The notes under the pieces are model-generated. The model worked only from the letters and a program-made list of their open reading frames with translations. It ran no database searches and was not told the DNA's origin. Source: Megascapheus bottae (lineage: Eukaryota > Chordata > Mammalia > Rodentia > Geomyidae). Taken from it: 64,000 nt of DNA. Position 1 is the stretch's first letter. Each line of letters begins with the position of its first letter. Positions 23,921 to 37,541 of this stretch are shown here, piece after piece. Location: positions 434,001 to 498,000 of the forward strand of contig JANJXV010000262.1 of the NCBI GenBank assembly GCA_024803745.1, given 5' to 3'. The position numbers were made by a program, and so were the translations under genes.

Positions 23921-24120
23921 CATCTTGCACATATTTTTGACGTCAATCTACTAGGATATTATTAGGTTTCTGTATCCTAATCAATTTTTTCCTGATGATT
24001 AGCTTTGCTGTCATGTGTAAAAAATGCAAGAGGGAAAAACACAGAAGAATTAGTGAAATTAAAAAAAAGCATTAGACACAGTTAAGTGTTCATTCTTTGT
24101 AGGAGAAAGGATATTTGGAT

Positions 24121-24122
<2 letters not shown>

Positions 24123-24166
<44 letters not shown>

Positions 24167-24167
24167 C
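24123..24167 (+). repeat. GAT microsatellite (unit 4)
   Basis: 14 GAT repeats closed by GAC. Confidence 0.97.
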
Positions 24168-24185
24168 TTTATAATTCCTATGTCA

Positions 24186-24391
24186 GGGTTGAGAGTTTGG
24201 CATAGTGGTAGAGTGCTTGCCTAGCATCCATGAAGATCTGGGTTTGATTGCTCAGTACCACATAGATAGAAAATCTAGATGTGGCACTGTGGCTCAAGTG
24301 GCAGAGGGCTAGACTTGAGAAAACCCGACGACAGTGCTCAGGCCCTGAATTCAAGCCCCAAGACAGGCAGAAAGATAAAAGAAAATAAAAA
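24186..24391 (+). mobile_element. IDL-Geo-like SINE, plus strand (unit 4)
   Basis: Same 206 bp element; private changes are CCCGACGA for CCCGAGGA and GACAGGCAG for GACTGGCAG in the right half. Confidence 0.8.
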
Positions 24392-25053
24392 TGCTTTTTA
24401 CGAGCTAATTCACTCACAGCATTTGCTTCTGAAATCTTCGCTTCTGCATCTTGTGAAATACCCCTTTCCCTCAACGTAGACAAGAAAAACAGATCCATCC
24501 CATGGTCCACTGTGAGGCCACTGGTTGGGCTAAGAGCTAGTCGTGCAGCAACACATAAGTTTTATTCTAATACTTTCCAAACTTTGTACTCAAATATGCT
24601 ACCTACTTACCAACTTATGTCAGTTATCCTTATGCTATAACTTTTCTTCATTACTACAATATTCTTACACTCCTACGTTAATCCTCTTGCACCTCCCCTG
24701 ACCTCTCTCATTCTTTTTTTCTATCTGTGGACCTCTGCTCGTCTTTCAACCCTTATACTGCACGGATCTACACTTGATGGCTGTTGAGCAATATTGTATA
24801 TGTAGGTGGTTAATTATTCTCTAGGCTCAGAGGGACTTAAAGACAATAGAGATTGGATTGAGAGGCTTATTGTTTTGGGTATAAATCGCTTATCAGTGGT
24901 TGTATTAGGCTGGTCTGTAAGTGCACAAAAGAAAGAGTGATAATACCAATCAAAACTTGTGAACATCTAGTGTCTGCCACCTACAGAGGTCTAGGTTGGT
25001 TATATCTGAAAAAGTATAATCGTATTTAGTAGTAATCTTGCTCCCATTTTCAA

Positions 25054-26273
25054 ATGGGCAGAACAAGAAACTCAAGAAAAATGTCAAATCAAGAAACAAC
25101 ATCCCCCACCCAATGTAAACAGACAATGGAACAGTCACTGGCAAACCTAGAGGAGAGTCTTCCAATTGCTACACAAATGCAATTGATAAACATCATTAAT
25201 GAAAAATGTGAAAATATAAAGAAAGAGATAATGGAGGAAGCCATACCTGAACAAGAGGAAAGCAAGAACAAGGTGATAAGTGAAAAAGAAGAAGCCATAA
25301 AGGAGGCCATAATAAAGGTTTTTCATAGAAAGATGGATGAATTCAAAGAATCCACAAATAAAAACGTGACCAAACTCCAGCAAATGTCCAAAGAAAATAA
25401 AGCTACTGAGCTAACCACTCAAAAGGAAATCAAGGAGATAAAGAAATCCATACATGATCTAAAACAAGGGATGCAAGGCATCAAAAGTGAGCAATTAGAA
25501 GCAAGGGAGATGAAAAATAAAGTAGATAGCTTTGATAGCAGGTTAGACATTGCAGAGGAGAGAATTTCCGTGGCTGAAGATAATTTAGGTATTATAAAGA
25601 ACAGAAAATGAGTCAATCCAAATCTAGGAAATATGAGAGAGCGCTTCAGGAGGTCCAAGATACAATTAGGAAGCCTAATTTAAGGCTAGTTGGTACTGAG
25701 GAGGGCGTGGAGAAAGAGGTCAATGGTATTGGAAATATACTTCAGGGAATCATCTCAGAGAATTTCCCAAATATCCAGAAGGGCAGGCCCATCCAGATAC
25801 GAGAAGCTTTTAGAACCCCAAACAGGCCTGACCAGAAAAGAACATCCCACCGCCACATTGTGATCCGAACTGGATCAATAGAAACGAAAGGAAAGATCCT
25901 AAAGGCAGCCAGGGAAAAGGGATCAGTAACCTACAAAGGCAAACCAATCAGAATAACCCCAGATTTCTCAGCAGAGACCATGCAAGCACGAAGTGACTGG
26001 AAGCATAGATGTCATGCCCTTATATCAAATAACTACCAACCAAGAATACTGTAGCCAGCTCAGCTCTCATTCATAACTGAGGGAAAAATAAAAACATTCC
26101 ATTCCAGGGAAAAGCTGCAACAATATGTCGAAACAAAACCAACACTACAGAGAATTCTCAAAGATGCTCTATACATAGAAAACCAAAATAAATGCAATAT
26201 AGGGAAAGAAATGGCACCAAAACAGCATACCATCAAAGGACCACAAGAACTGTCAAGACACAGGCCCTACTAA
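25054..26273 (+). pseudogene. LINE-1 ORF1 pseudogene (unit 4)
   Basis: Coiled-coil part 25054-25611; RRM and C-terminal part 25608-26054 with WKHRCHAL (shared with unit 5) for WKHICHAL. The terminal TAA of the decayed frame has become AAA (26235-26237), so this frame runs on to TAA at 26271-26273, a private change. Confidence 0.92.
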
Positions 26274-26285
26274 AAGCTTTTAAAA

Positions 26286-29200
26286 ATGGTAGGAACTAAT
26301 AAATATCTCTCAATCCTAACTCTCAATATCAATGGACTTAACTCTCCAATTAAACGGCATAGGTTGTCTAGTTGGATCAAAAAGCAAGAGCCATCGTTCT
26401 GCTGACTTCGAGAGACACATCTTACACCAAAACAATCATCTTTTGAAAGTGAGAGGTTGGAATAAACTCTATCAAGCTAACTGCCCCCATAAACAGGCTA
26501 GAGTTGCCATCCTCATATCAGATACAATAGACTTCAAACTAAAATTAGTAAGAAAAGACAAAGAAGGTTACTACATACTACTAAAGGGATCTTTCCTCCC
26601 GGAAGACATAACAATCCTAAATATTTACACACCCAATCCCGGAGCTCCAAACATCATCAAGCAAACTTTACTTACACTGAAACCATACATAGATCGAAAT
26701 ACAGTGATTGTTGGTGAGTTTAACACACCACTCTCACCTATGGACAGATCAACAAGGCAAAAACTCAACAGAGAAACCTTAGAACTGAACAACTATATAG
26801 ACCAACTAGATCTAACAGACATCTGCAGAATATTCCACCCAGTAACACCACAATATACGTTTTTCTCAGCAGCACATGGAACATTTTCCAAAGTAGACCA
26901 CATCTTAGGCCATAAAGCAAACCTGGACAGATTCAGAAACACTGAAATTATTCCATGCACACTCTCAGACCATAAAGGCATCAAATTGGAGCTGAACACA
27001 CATCTCCACCAAAGAAAACCCTGTAACTCATGGAGACTGAACCACACATTGTTGAATCAAAAACAATGGGTAATCGAAGAGATCAGAACAGATATCCAAC
27101 TGTTTATGAAATTTAACAATAAGGAGCACACAAATATCAACTCCTTAGGGACACAACAAAGGCAGTACTCAGAGGAAAATTTATAGCGCGGAGTGCCTAC
27201 AACAGCAAGTTGGAAAAATGGCAAACCAACTAGTTAATGTCTCACCTTAACCTCCTGGAAAAAGAGCAACAAACCAACCCTAAACCCACTAGGGGAAGGC
27301 AAATTATTAAAATCAAAGCAGAATTAAATGATTTGGAATAAAAAAACTATAGAAAGAATCAACAAAACAAGGAGTTGGATCTTGAAAGAATTAACAAAAT
27401 TGACAAGCCCTTAGCAAATCTTACCAAAAAAAGAAGAGAGCATATCGAAATAAACAAAATCGCAGATGAAAATGGTAATATCACGACAGAAATTACCAAG
27501 ATCCAGAATATCATGAGGGAATACTTCTCAAACCTTTACGCCAACAAATTTGAGAATCTAGAAGAAATGGATGAATTCCTAGACAATATTAACATACACA
27601 CACTGAACCAAGAAGAGCTATCCCAACTCAACAGGCCTATTTCAAGCTCTGAAATAGAAATGGAAATTAGACAACTTCCACTTAAAAAGAGCCCAGGGCC
27701 AGATGGATTCACAGCTGAATTCTATAAGGTCTTCAAAGCAGAGCTCACACCAATACTCCTCAAGCTCTTCAACGAAATTGAAAATGAAGGTTCTTTACTA
27801 AACTGATTCTGTGAAGCCAGCATATCCCTCATCCCCAAACCAGACAGAGATTCATCAAAGAAAGAGATCTATAGACCCATTTCTTTGATGAACATCGATG
27901 CAAAACTTCTCAACAAAATACTGGCCAACCGTCTACAACAACTCATCAAAAAAAATATACACTATGATCAAACTGGATTCATCACAGGGAGGCAAAGCTG
28001 GTTCAACATACACAAATCAATTAATATAATTCAACACATCAACAGGAGCAGGGATAAAATCACATGATTGTCTCAATAGATGCGGAAAAGGCATTTGACA
28101 AGATCCAAAACCCCTTTATGTTAAAAGATGTGGAGAAACTAGGAATCCATGGAACATTTCTCAATGTAATAAAGGCTGTGTATGAGAAACCCACTGCTAG
28201 TATTATACTTAATGGTGAAAATCTAAAGCCATTCCCTCTAAAATCAGGAACGAGACAAGGATGCCCACTCTCTCCACTCCTTTTTAACTTAGTACTAGAA
28301 TTCCTAGGCAGTGCAATATGGCAAGAAGCAAGCATAAAGGGGATCCAAGTAGGGAAAGAGGAAATAAAACTATCCCTCTTTGCAGATGACATGATTCTGT
28401 ATTTAAAGAATCCTATAGACTCTACTCCCAAGCTCCTTGAGCTGATTCAAAGCTTTGGAAGGGTAGCAGGCCATAAAATCAACCCTCACAAATCAACTGC
28501 CTTACTTTACGCCAACACTGAGAGGAACGAGGCAATAATCAGGAAAGAAAATCCTTTCACAATAGCCTCAAAGAAAATAAAGTACCTAGAAATTAGCTTA
28601 ACTAAGAATGTAAAGGACCGTTTAGATGAAAACATTAAAACCCTAAAAAAGGAAATTAAAGCAGAACTAAGGAAATGGAAAAACCTCCCATGCTCCTGGA
28701 TTGGAAGAATCAACATTGTGAAAATGACAATCTTGCCAAGGGCTATCTACAAATTCAATGTAATACCCATCAACATCCCAATGTCATTCTTTAAAGACAT
28801 AGAAGAGGCAATTCAAAATTTCATATGGTATCATAAAAGACCCCGTATAGCAAAAACACTTCTTAGCAGAAAGAACAGCGCTGGAGGAATTTCAATTCCA
28901 AACTTAAGGCTCTATTACAGAGCTATAATTCTCAAAACAGCTTGGTACTGGCACAAGAACAGGCCTGAAGTCCAATGGAGTAGAACTGCGGACCCAGATA
29001 TTAAACCACAGACCTATGGCCACCTAATCTTTGACCAGGGAGCCAAAAAAATAGAATGGAAGAAAGATAGCCTCTTCAACAAGTTGTGCTGGCAGAACTG
29101 GTTAAACACCTGCAGAAAACTAAAGTTGGATCCTTCTTTGTCCCCTTGCACTAGAATTAACTCCAAATGGATCAAAGACGTGGAGGTAAAAGCTGACACA

Positions 29201-30127
29201 CTGAAAAGTTTACAGGAAGGAATAGGAGATACACTAGGCCTCCTTGGTACAGGTCGAAACTTTCTTAATAAGGACCAAGAATCACAACAAATCAGAGAAA
29301 GGCTGGATAAGTGGGACTGCTTTAAACTGCAGAGCTTTTGTATGGCAACGGATATAGCTAGTAAACTAATCAGGAAGCCTACAGAGTGGGAGAAGATCTT
29401 CACCACCCAAACAACGGAACAAGGCCTCATATCTAAAATATATCAACAACTCAAAAAATTGAATCACTCCAAAACTAACCTCCAAAGTAACACCCATCCC
29501 ATTACAAAATGGGCCAAAGACTTAAAGAGAGTCTTCTCTGAAGAAGAAACAAAAATGGCCTATAGACACATGAAGAAATGCTCAACATCTCTGGTCATAA
29601 AAGAAATGCAAATCAAAACAAGTCTAAGATTCCACCTAACTCCAGTTAGAATGGCCAGGATCAGGAAAACGAATGACAACAGATGCTGGAGGGGATGTGG
29701 TCAGGAGGGATCACTACTACACTGTTGGTGGGAGTGCAAACTCGTTCAACCACTATGGAAAGCAGTGCGGCAGTGCCTCAAAACGCTAAACATACAACTC
29801 CCCTATGACCCAGCAATTCCAGTACTTGGCATTTACCCAACAATCCAGAAACAAGGGCATACTAAACCCACTAGCACAACAATGTTCATTGCAGCACTAT
29901 TCACCATAGCATAGATATGGAACCAACCCAGATGTCCCTCAGTTGATGAGTGGATCAACAAGTTGTGGTATTTGTACACAATGGAATTCTATGCTGCTGT
30001 CAGAAAGAATGACATCGCCCCATTTGTTAGGAAATGGAAAGACTTAGAACAAATCATATTAAGTGAAGTAAGCCAGACTCAAAGGAACTTAGGCGCAGTG
30101 GTTTCCCTCATTCGTCATAATCAGTAG
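26286..30127 (+). pseudogene. LINE-1 ORF2 pseudogene (unit 4)
   Basis: Array-wide breaks. Endonuclease part 26332-27186 with private KVDHILG for KIDHILG. The SPGPDGF motif is intact (27375-27806), unlike units 2 and 3. The RT and C-terminal frame opens at 28064 and stops early at TAG 29912-29914, a private Lys-to-stop in FTIAK, giving 616 instead of 687 codons. FADDM is intact. Confidence 0.95.
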
Positions 30128-31167
30128 AAACCTTGGGCTCTACTAGCAGAGATTGTCAATAGAGCAAAAGGCCATATATAAGGCCATATAATGTGAAGCT
30201 AATAGAAAGGACCTCCAGGATATTGACACAAAAGCCATATAATGAATGATTGTTGTCCTTAATGTACTATGTTGTCTCTCATCTCGCGTGCTGTCCCTTG
30301 GTTATCCCATATTGGTATAGTATCTCACTTTGTTATCTGATATACTGAATTTATTTGTATTTGGATATTTGAAATTTCATAGGGAAGGGGGGAAAACCAA
30401 GACGGGTGGGGGGTGTGGGGTTGGAGGGAAATGAGTGACATGTGAAAGGGTATCAATGTATGTGAATTAATGCACCTTCTATCTGGCAAATATCATCTAA
30501 CCCTTTTACTAATTACAATAAAAAAATGAAAAAAAAAGAAAGTTGTTGTGTGTGGGGAGGATGATGGGGTCAAATACATTTCTTCTTAGAAATTTACCTC
30601 ATCTGGTTGCCCTGGATTTTCCTGGCCTTCTTCTTAGAGAAAGTTCTGTTATACTGGATTTGTGGCTTGGCAATGATCTAGCATGTACATCTTCGAGTAA
30701 GACATCCACAACTTCCATGCCTGAGACTCGAGTTTCCTGACCTTTGGCAACAGCACAGCAACATCTTTCTTCCTCCTGAGCCACAGGCCAAGTGAGCTGG
30801 CTTGAGCTGGTTGTTAGTTACAGTGGCATGGTTACCAGGGTTCCATATTCTGTTCCATTGTGAGGGAGGCAGGGTCACCTTTCAGGGCCCAATGACCAAA
30901 GATCCTTGCTCACAAAAGACCTCACCAAAGACATACTGGAGGCTGAATCTCTCCTCCAGTCTCACAATATACATGTGGATGTAGTATACAGCACACCTTA
31001 TTTGTCCAATCCCAATGTCTTCCACTAGGCCCAACTACCAGTCTGGTCTCAGGCTCAAGGAGCCTTTCTTAGGTAAGATCCAAACTTAAGGGTCAATATT
31101 GCCCTCATCCTTTACAAAACATTTGCTTCACAGTGCCTTCTCTGCCTGCATTTTGCCCCATGTCGAA

Positions 31168-31363
31168 TTTTTTTTGTTTTTGCTAGTCTTGGGAATTGAC
31201 CTCAGAGTGTGAACATTGTTCTTGGGCTTTCTTTAGGCTTTAGCTGTCCCACCGAGCCACAGCACCACTTGCAGCGTTTTCTATGTATGTGGTAATGAGG
31301 AATCAAACCTGAGGCTTACTGCTTGGTAGCCAAGGACTCTCCCACTAGGTCAAACACACAGGG
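31168..31363 (-). mobile_element. IDL-Geo-like SINE, minus strand (unit 5)
   Basis: The reversed A tail is an uninterrupted T run, as in units 1, 7 and 8. A private GGGAATTGACC replaces GGG(C/A)CTTGACC. Confidence 0.75.
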
Positions 31364-31561
31364 CATCTTGCACATATTTTGACGTCAATCTACTAGGATA
31401 TTATGTTTCTGTATCCTAATCAATTTTTTCCTGATGATTAGCTTTGCTGTCATGTGTAAAAAATGCAAGAGGGAAAAACACAGAAGAATTAGTGAAATTT
31501 AAAAAAAGCATTAGACACAGTTAAGTGTTCATTCTTTGTAGGAGAAAGGATATTTGGATAT

Positions 31562-31579
31562 GATGATGATGATGATGAC
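31562..31579 (+). repeat. GAT microsatellite (unit 5)
   Basis: Five GAT repeats closed by GAC, the shortest class in the array. Confidence 0.96.
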
Positions 31580-31597
31580 TTTATAATTACTATGTCA

Positions 31598-31803
31598 GGG
31601 TTGAGAGTTTGGCATAGTGGTAGAGTGCTTGCCTAGCATCCATGAAGATCTGGGTTTGATTGCTCAGTACCACATAGATAGAAAATCTAGATGTGGCACT
31701 GTGGCTCAAGTGGCAGAGGGCTAGACTTGAGAAAACCCGAGGACAGTGCTCAGGCCCTGAATTCAAGCCCCAAGACTGGCAGAAAGATAAAAGAAAATAA
31801 AAA
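31598..31803 (+). mobile_element. IDL-Geo-like SINE, plus strand (unit 5)
   Basis: Same 206 bp element with intact A box and decayed B box; no private change noticed. Confidence 0.8.
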
Positions 31804-32466
31804 TGCTTTTTACGAGCTAATTCACTCTCAGCATTTGCTTCTGAAATCTTCGCTTCTGCATCTTGTGAAATACCCCTTTCCCTCAACGTAGACAAGAAAA
31901 ACAGATCCATCCCATGGTGCACTGTGAGGCCACTGGTTGGGCTAAGAGCTAGTCGTGCAGCAACACATAAGTTTTATTCTAATACTTTCCAAACTTTGTA
32001 CTCAAATATGCTACCTACTTACCAACTTAGGTCAGTTATCCTTATGCTATAACTTTTCTTCATTACTACAATATTCTTACACTCCTACGTTAATCCTCTT
32101 GCACCTCCCCTGACCTCTCTCATTCTTTTTTTCTATCTGTGGACCTCTGCTCGTCTTTCAACCCTTATACTGCACAGATCTACACTTGATGGCTGTTGAG
32201 CAATATTGTATATGTAGGTGGTTAATTATTCTCTAGGCTCAGAGGGACTTAAAGACAATAGAGATTGGATTGAGAGGCTTATTGTTTTGGGTATAAATCG
32301 CTTATCAGTGGTTGTATTAGGCTGGTCTGTAAGTGCACAAAAAGAAAGAGTGATAATACCAATCAAAACTTGTGAACATCTAGTGTCTGCCAGCTACAGA
32401 GGTCTAGGTTGGTTATATCTGAAAAACTATAATCGTATTTAGTAGTAATCGTGCTCCCATTTTCAA

Positions 32467-33650
32467 ATGGGCAGAACAAGAAACTCAAGAAAAATGTCAA
32501 ATCAAGAAACAACATCCCCCACCCAATGTAAACAGACAATGGAACAGTCACTGGCAAACCTAGAGGAGAGTCTTCCAATTGCTACACAAATGCAATTGAT
32601 AAACATCATTAATGAAAAATGTGAAAATATAAAGAAAGAGATAATGGAGGAAGCCATACCTGAACAAGAGGAAAGCAAAAACAAGGTGATAAGTGAAAAA
32701 GAAGAAGCCATAAAGGAGGCCATAATAAAGGTTTTTCAAAGAAAGATGGATGAATTCAAAGAATCCACAAATAAAAACGTGACCAAACTCCAGCAAATGT
32801 CCAAAGAAAATAAAGCTTCTGAGCTAACCATTCAAAAGGAAATCAAGGAGATAAAGAAATCCATACATGATCTAAAACAAGGGATGCAAGGCATCAAAAG
32901 TGAGCAATTAGAAGCAAGGGAGATGAAAAATAAAGTAGATAGCTTTGATAGCAGGTTAGACATTGCAGAGGAGAGAATTTCCGTGGCTGAAGATAATTTA
33001 GGTATTATAAAGAACAGAAAATGAGTCAATCCAAATCTAGGAAATATGAGAGAGCGTTTCAGGAGGTCCAAGATACAATTAGGAAGCCTAATATAAGGCT
33101 AGTTGGTACTGAGGAGGGCGTGGAGAAAGAGGTCAATGGTATTGGAAATATACTTCAGGGAATCATCTCAGAGAATTTCCCAAATATCCAGAAGGGCAGG
33201 CCCATCCAGATACGAGAAGCTTTTAGAACCCCAAACAGACCTGACCAGAAAAGAACATCCCACCGCCACATTGTGATCCGAACTGGATCAATAGAAACGA
33301 AAGGAAAGATCCTAAAGGCAGCCAGGGAAAAGGGATCAGTAACCTACAAAGGCAAACCAATCAGAATAACCCCAGATTTCTCAGCAGAGACCATGCAAGC
33401 ACGAAGTGACTGGAAGCATAGATGTCATGCACTTATATCAAATAACTACCAACCAAGAATACTGTAGCCAGCTAAGCTCTCATTCATAACTGAGGGAAAA
33501 ATAAAAACATTCCATTCCAGGGAAAAGCTGCAACAATATGTCGAAACAAAACCAACGCTACAGAGAATTCTGAAAGATGCTCTATACATAGAAAACCAAA
33601 ATAAATGCAATATAGGGAAAGAAATGGCACCTAAACAGCATACCATCTAA
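32467..33650 (+). pseudogene. LINE-1 ORF1 pseudogene (unit 5)
   Basis: Coiled-coil part 32467-33024, RRM and C-terminal part 33021-33467, decayed frame to TAA 33648-33650. This is the first unit with KVFQRKM in place of KVFHRKM, a marker shared by units 5 to 9. Confidence 0.93.
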
Positions 33651-33698
33651 GGACCACAAGAACTGTCAAGACACAGGCCCTACTAAAAGCTTTTAAAA

Positions 33699-36600
33699 AT
33701 GGTAGGAACTAATAAATATCTCTCAATCCTAACTCTCAATATCAATGGACTTAACTCTCCAATTAAACGGCATAGGTTGTCTAGTTGGATCAAAAAGCAA
33801 GAGCCATCGTTCTGCTGACTTCAAGAGACACATCTTACCCCAAAACAATCATCTTTTGAAAGTGAGAGGTTGGAATAAACTCTATCAAGCTAACTGCCCC
33901 CATAAACCGGCTAGAGTTGCCATCCTCATATCAGATACAATAGACTTCAAACTAAAATTAGTAAGAAAAGACAAAGAAGGTTACTACATACTACTAAAGG
34001 GATCTTTCCTCCCGGAAGACATAACAATCCTAAATATTTACACACCCAATCCCGGAGCTCCAAACTTCATCAAGCAAACTTTACTTACACTGAAACCATA
34101 CATAGATCGAAACACAGTGATTGTTGGTGAGTTTAACACACCACTCTCACCTATGGACAGATCAACAAGGCAAAAACTCAACAGAGAAACCTTAGAACTG
34201 AACAACTATATAGACCAACTAGATCTAACAGACATCTGCAGAATATTCCACCCAGTAACACCACAATATACGTTTTTCTCAGCAGCACATGGAACATTTT
34301 CCAAAATAGACCACATCTTAGGCCATAAAGCAAACCTGGACAGATTCAGAAACACTGAAATTATTCCATGCACACTCTCAGACCATAAAGGCATCAAATT
34401 GGAGCTGAACACACATCTCCACCAAAGAAAACCCTGTAACTCATGGAGACTGAACCACACATTGTTGAATCAAAAACAATGGGTAATCGAAGAGATCAGA
34501 ACAGATATCCAACTGTTTATGAAATTTAACAATAAGGAGCACACAAATATCAACTCCTTAGGGACACAACAAAGGCAGTACTCAGAGGAAAATTTATAGC
34601 GCGGAGTGCCTACAACAGCAAGTTGGAAAAATGGCAAACCAACTAGTTAATGTCTCACCTTAACCTCCTGGAAAAAGAGCAACAAACCAACCCTAAACCC
34701 ATTAGGAGAAAGCAAATTATTAAAATCAAAGCAGAATTAAATGATTTGGAATAAAAAAAACTATAGAAAGAATCAACAAAACAAGGAGTTGGTTCTTGAA
34801 AGAATTAACAAAATTGACAAGCCCTTAGCAAATCTTACCAAAAAAAGAAGAGAGCATATCGAAATAAACAAAATCGCAGATGAAAATGGTAATATCACGA
34901 CAGAAATTACCAAGATCCAGAATATCATGAGGGAATACTTCTCAAACCTTTACGCCAACAAATTTGAGAATCTAGAAGAAATGGATGAATTCCTAGACAA
35001 TATTAACATACACACACTGAACCAAGAAGAGCTATCCCAACTCAACAGGCCTATTTCAAGCTCTGAAATAGAAATGGAAATTAGACAACTTCCACTTAAA
35101 AAGAGCGCAGGGCCAGATGGATTCACAGTTGAATTCTATAAGGTCTTCAAAGCAGAGCTCACACCAATACTCCTCAAGCTCTTCAACGAAATTGAAAATG
35201 AAGGTTCTTTACTAAACTGATTCTGTGAAGCCAGCATATCCCTCATCCCCAAACCAGACAGAGATTCATCAAAGAAAGAGATCTATAGACCCATTTCTTT
35301 GATGAACATCGATGCAAAACTTCTCAACAAAATACTGGCCAACCGTCTACAACAACTCATCAAAAAAAATATACACTATGATCAAACTGGATTCATCACA
35401 GGGAGGCAAAGCTGGTTCAACATACACAAATCAATTAATATAATTCAACACATCAACAGGAGCAGGGATAAAATCACATGATTGTCTCAATAGATGCGGA
35501 AAAGGCATTTGACAAGATCCAAAACCCCTTTATGTTAAAAGATGTGGAGAAACTAGGAATCCATGGAACATTTCTCAATGTAATAAAGGCTGTGTATGAG
35601 AAACCCACTGCTAGTATTATACTTAATGGTGAAAATCTAAAGCCATTCCCTCTAAAATCAGGAACGAGACAAGGATGCCCACTCTCTCCACTCCTTTTTA
35701 ACTTAGTACTAGAATTCCTAGGCAGTGCAATATGGCAAGAAGCAAGCATAAAGGGGATCCAAGTAGGGAAAGAGGAAATAAAACTATCCCTCTTTGCAGA
35801 TGACATGATTCTGTATTTAAAGAATCCTATAGACTCTACTCCCAAGCTCCTTGAGCTGATTCAAAGCTTTGGAAGGGTAGCAGGCCATAAAATCAACCCG
35901 CACAAATCAACTGCCTTACTTTACGCCAACACTGAGAGGAACGAGGCAATAATCAGGAAAGAAAATCCTTTCACAATAGCCTCAAAGAAAATAAAGTACC
36001 TAGCAATTAGCTTAACTAAGAATGTAAAGGACCGTTTAGATGAAAACTTTAAAACCCTAAAAAAGGAAATTAAAGCAGAACTAAGGAAATGGAAAAACCT
36101 CCCATGCTCCTGGATTGGAAGAATCAACATTGTGAAAATGACAATCTTGCCAAGGGCTATCTACAAATTCAATGTAATACCCATCAACATCCCAATGTCA
36201 TTCTTTAAAGACATAGAAGAGGCAATTCAAAATTTCATATGGAATCATAAAAGACCCCGTATAGCAAAAACACTTCTTAGCAGAATGAACAGCGCTGGAG
36301 GAATTTCAATTCCAAACTTAAGGCTCTATTATAGAGCTATAATTCTCAAAACAGCTTGGTACTGGCACAAGAACAGGCCTGAAGTCCAATGGAGTAGAAC
36401 TGCGGACCCAGATATTAAACCACAGACCTATGGCCACCTAATCTTTGACCAGGGAGCCAAAAAAATAGAATGGAAGAAAGATAGCCTCTTCAACAAGTTG
36501 TGCTGGCAGAACTGGTTAAACACCTGCAGAAAACTAAAGTTGGATCCTTCTTTGTCACCTTGCACTAGAATTAACTCCAAATGGATCAAAGACGTGGAGG

Positions 36601-37541
36601 TAAAAGCTGACACACTGAAAAGTTTACAGGAAGGAATAGGAGATACACTAGGCCTCCTTGGTACAGGTCGAAACTTTCTTAATAAGGACCAAGAATCACA
36701 ACAAATCAGAGAAAGGCAGGATAAGTGGGACTGCATTAAACTGCAGAGCTTTTGTATGGCAACGGATATAGCTAGTAAACTAATCAGGAAGCCTACAGAG
36801 TGGGAGAAGATCTTCACCACCCAAACAACGGAACAAGGCCTCATATCTAAAATATATCAACAACTCAAAAAATTGAATCACTCCAAAACTAACCTCCAAA
36901 GTAACACCCATCCCATTACAAATTGGGCCAAAGATTTAAAGAGAGTCGTCTCTGAAGAAGAAACAAAAATGGCCTATAGACACATGAAGAAATGCTCAAC
37001 ATCTCTGGTCATAAAAGAAATGCAAATCAAAACAAGTCTAAGATTCCACCTAACTCCAGTTAGAATGGCCAGGATCAGGAAAACGAATGACAACAGATGC
37101 TGGAGGGGATGTGGTCAGGAGGGATCACTACTACACTGTTGGTGGGAGTGCAAACTCGTTCAACCACTATGGAAAGCAGTGCGGCAGTGCCTCAAAACGC
37201 GAAACATACAACTCCCCTATGACCCAGCAATTCCAGTACTTGGCATTTACCCAACAATCCAGAAACAAGGGCATACTAAACCCACTAGCACAACAATGTT
37301 CATTGCAGCACTATTCACCATAGCAAAGATATGGAACCAACCCAGATGTCCCTCAGTTGATGAGTGGATCAACAAGTTGTGGTGTTTGTACACAATGGAA
37401 TTCTATGCTGCTGTCAGAAAGAATGACATCGCCCCATTTGTTAGGAAATGGGAAGACTTAGAACAAATCATATTAAGTGAAGTAAGCCAGACTCAAAGGA
37501 ACTTAGGCTCAGTGGTTTCCCTCATTCGTCATAATCAGTAG
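33699..37541 (+). pseudogene. LINE-1 ORF2 pseudogene (unit 5)
   Basis: Array-wide breaks only; no extra stop in the RT core. Endonuclease part 33745-34599 (GEFN as elsewhere). Linker and RT finger 34741-35220, with SAGPDGF for SPGPDGF. The RT and C-terminal frame is open for 687 codons (35478-37541), with FADDM intact and private changes such as LSRMNS for LSRKNS. This is the best-preserved ORF2 of the window, yet still split into several frames. Confidence 0.95.

Larger units (their letters stand above)
23099..30541 (+). repeat. Macrosatellite unit 4 (7443 bp)
   Basis: Layout: unrecognised spacer 23099-23724, minus SINE 23725-23920, unrecognised 23921-24122, GAT tract 24123-24167, plus SINE 24186-24391, region before ORF1 24392-25053, L1 25054-30541. 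It shares an ORF1 His-Arg-Cys-His variant with unit 5 and the endonuclease variant Asp-Phe-Glu-Arg with unit 3, so it is intermediate between its two neighbours. Confidence 0.95.
25054..30541 (+). mobile_element. LINE-1, defective (unit 4)
   Basis: Same organisation. The 3' UTR is 30128-30541, with a four-run G tract at 30404-30428. A short private deletion near 30433 removes part of the usual GGGTACCAAGAC segment. AATAAA is kept. Confidence 0.95.
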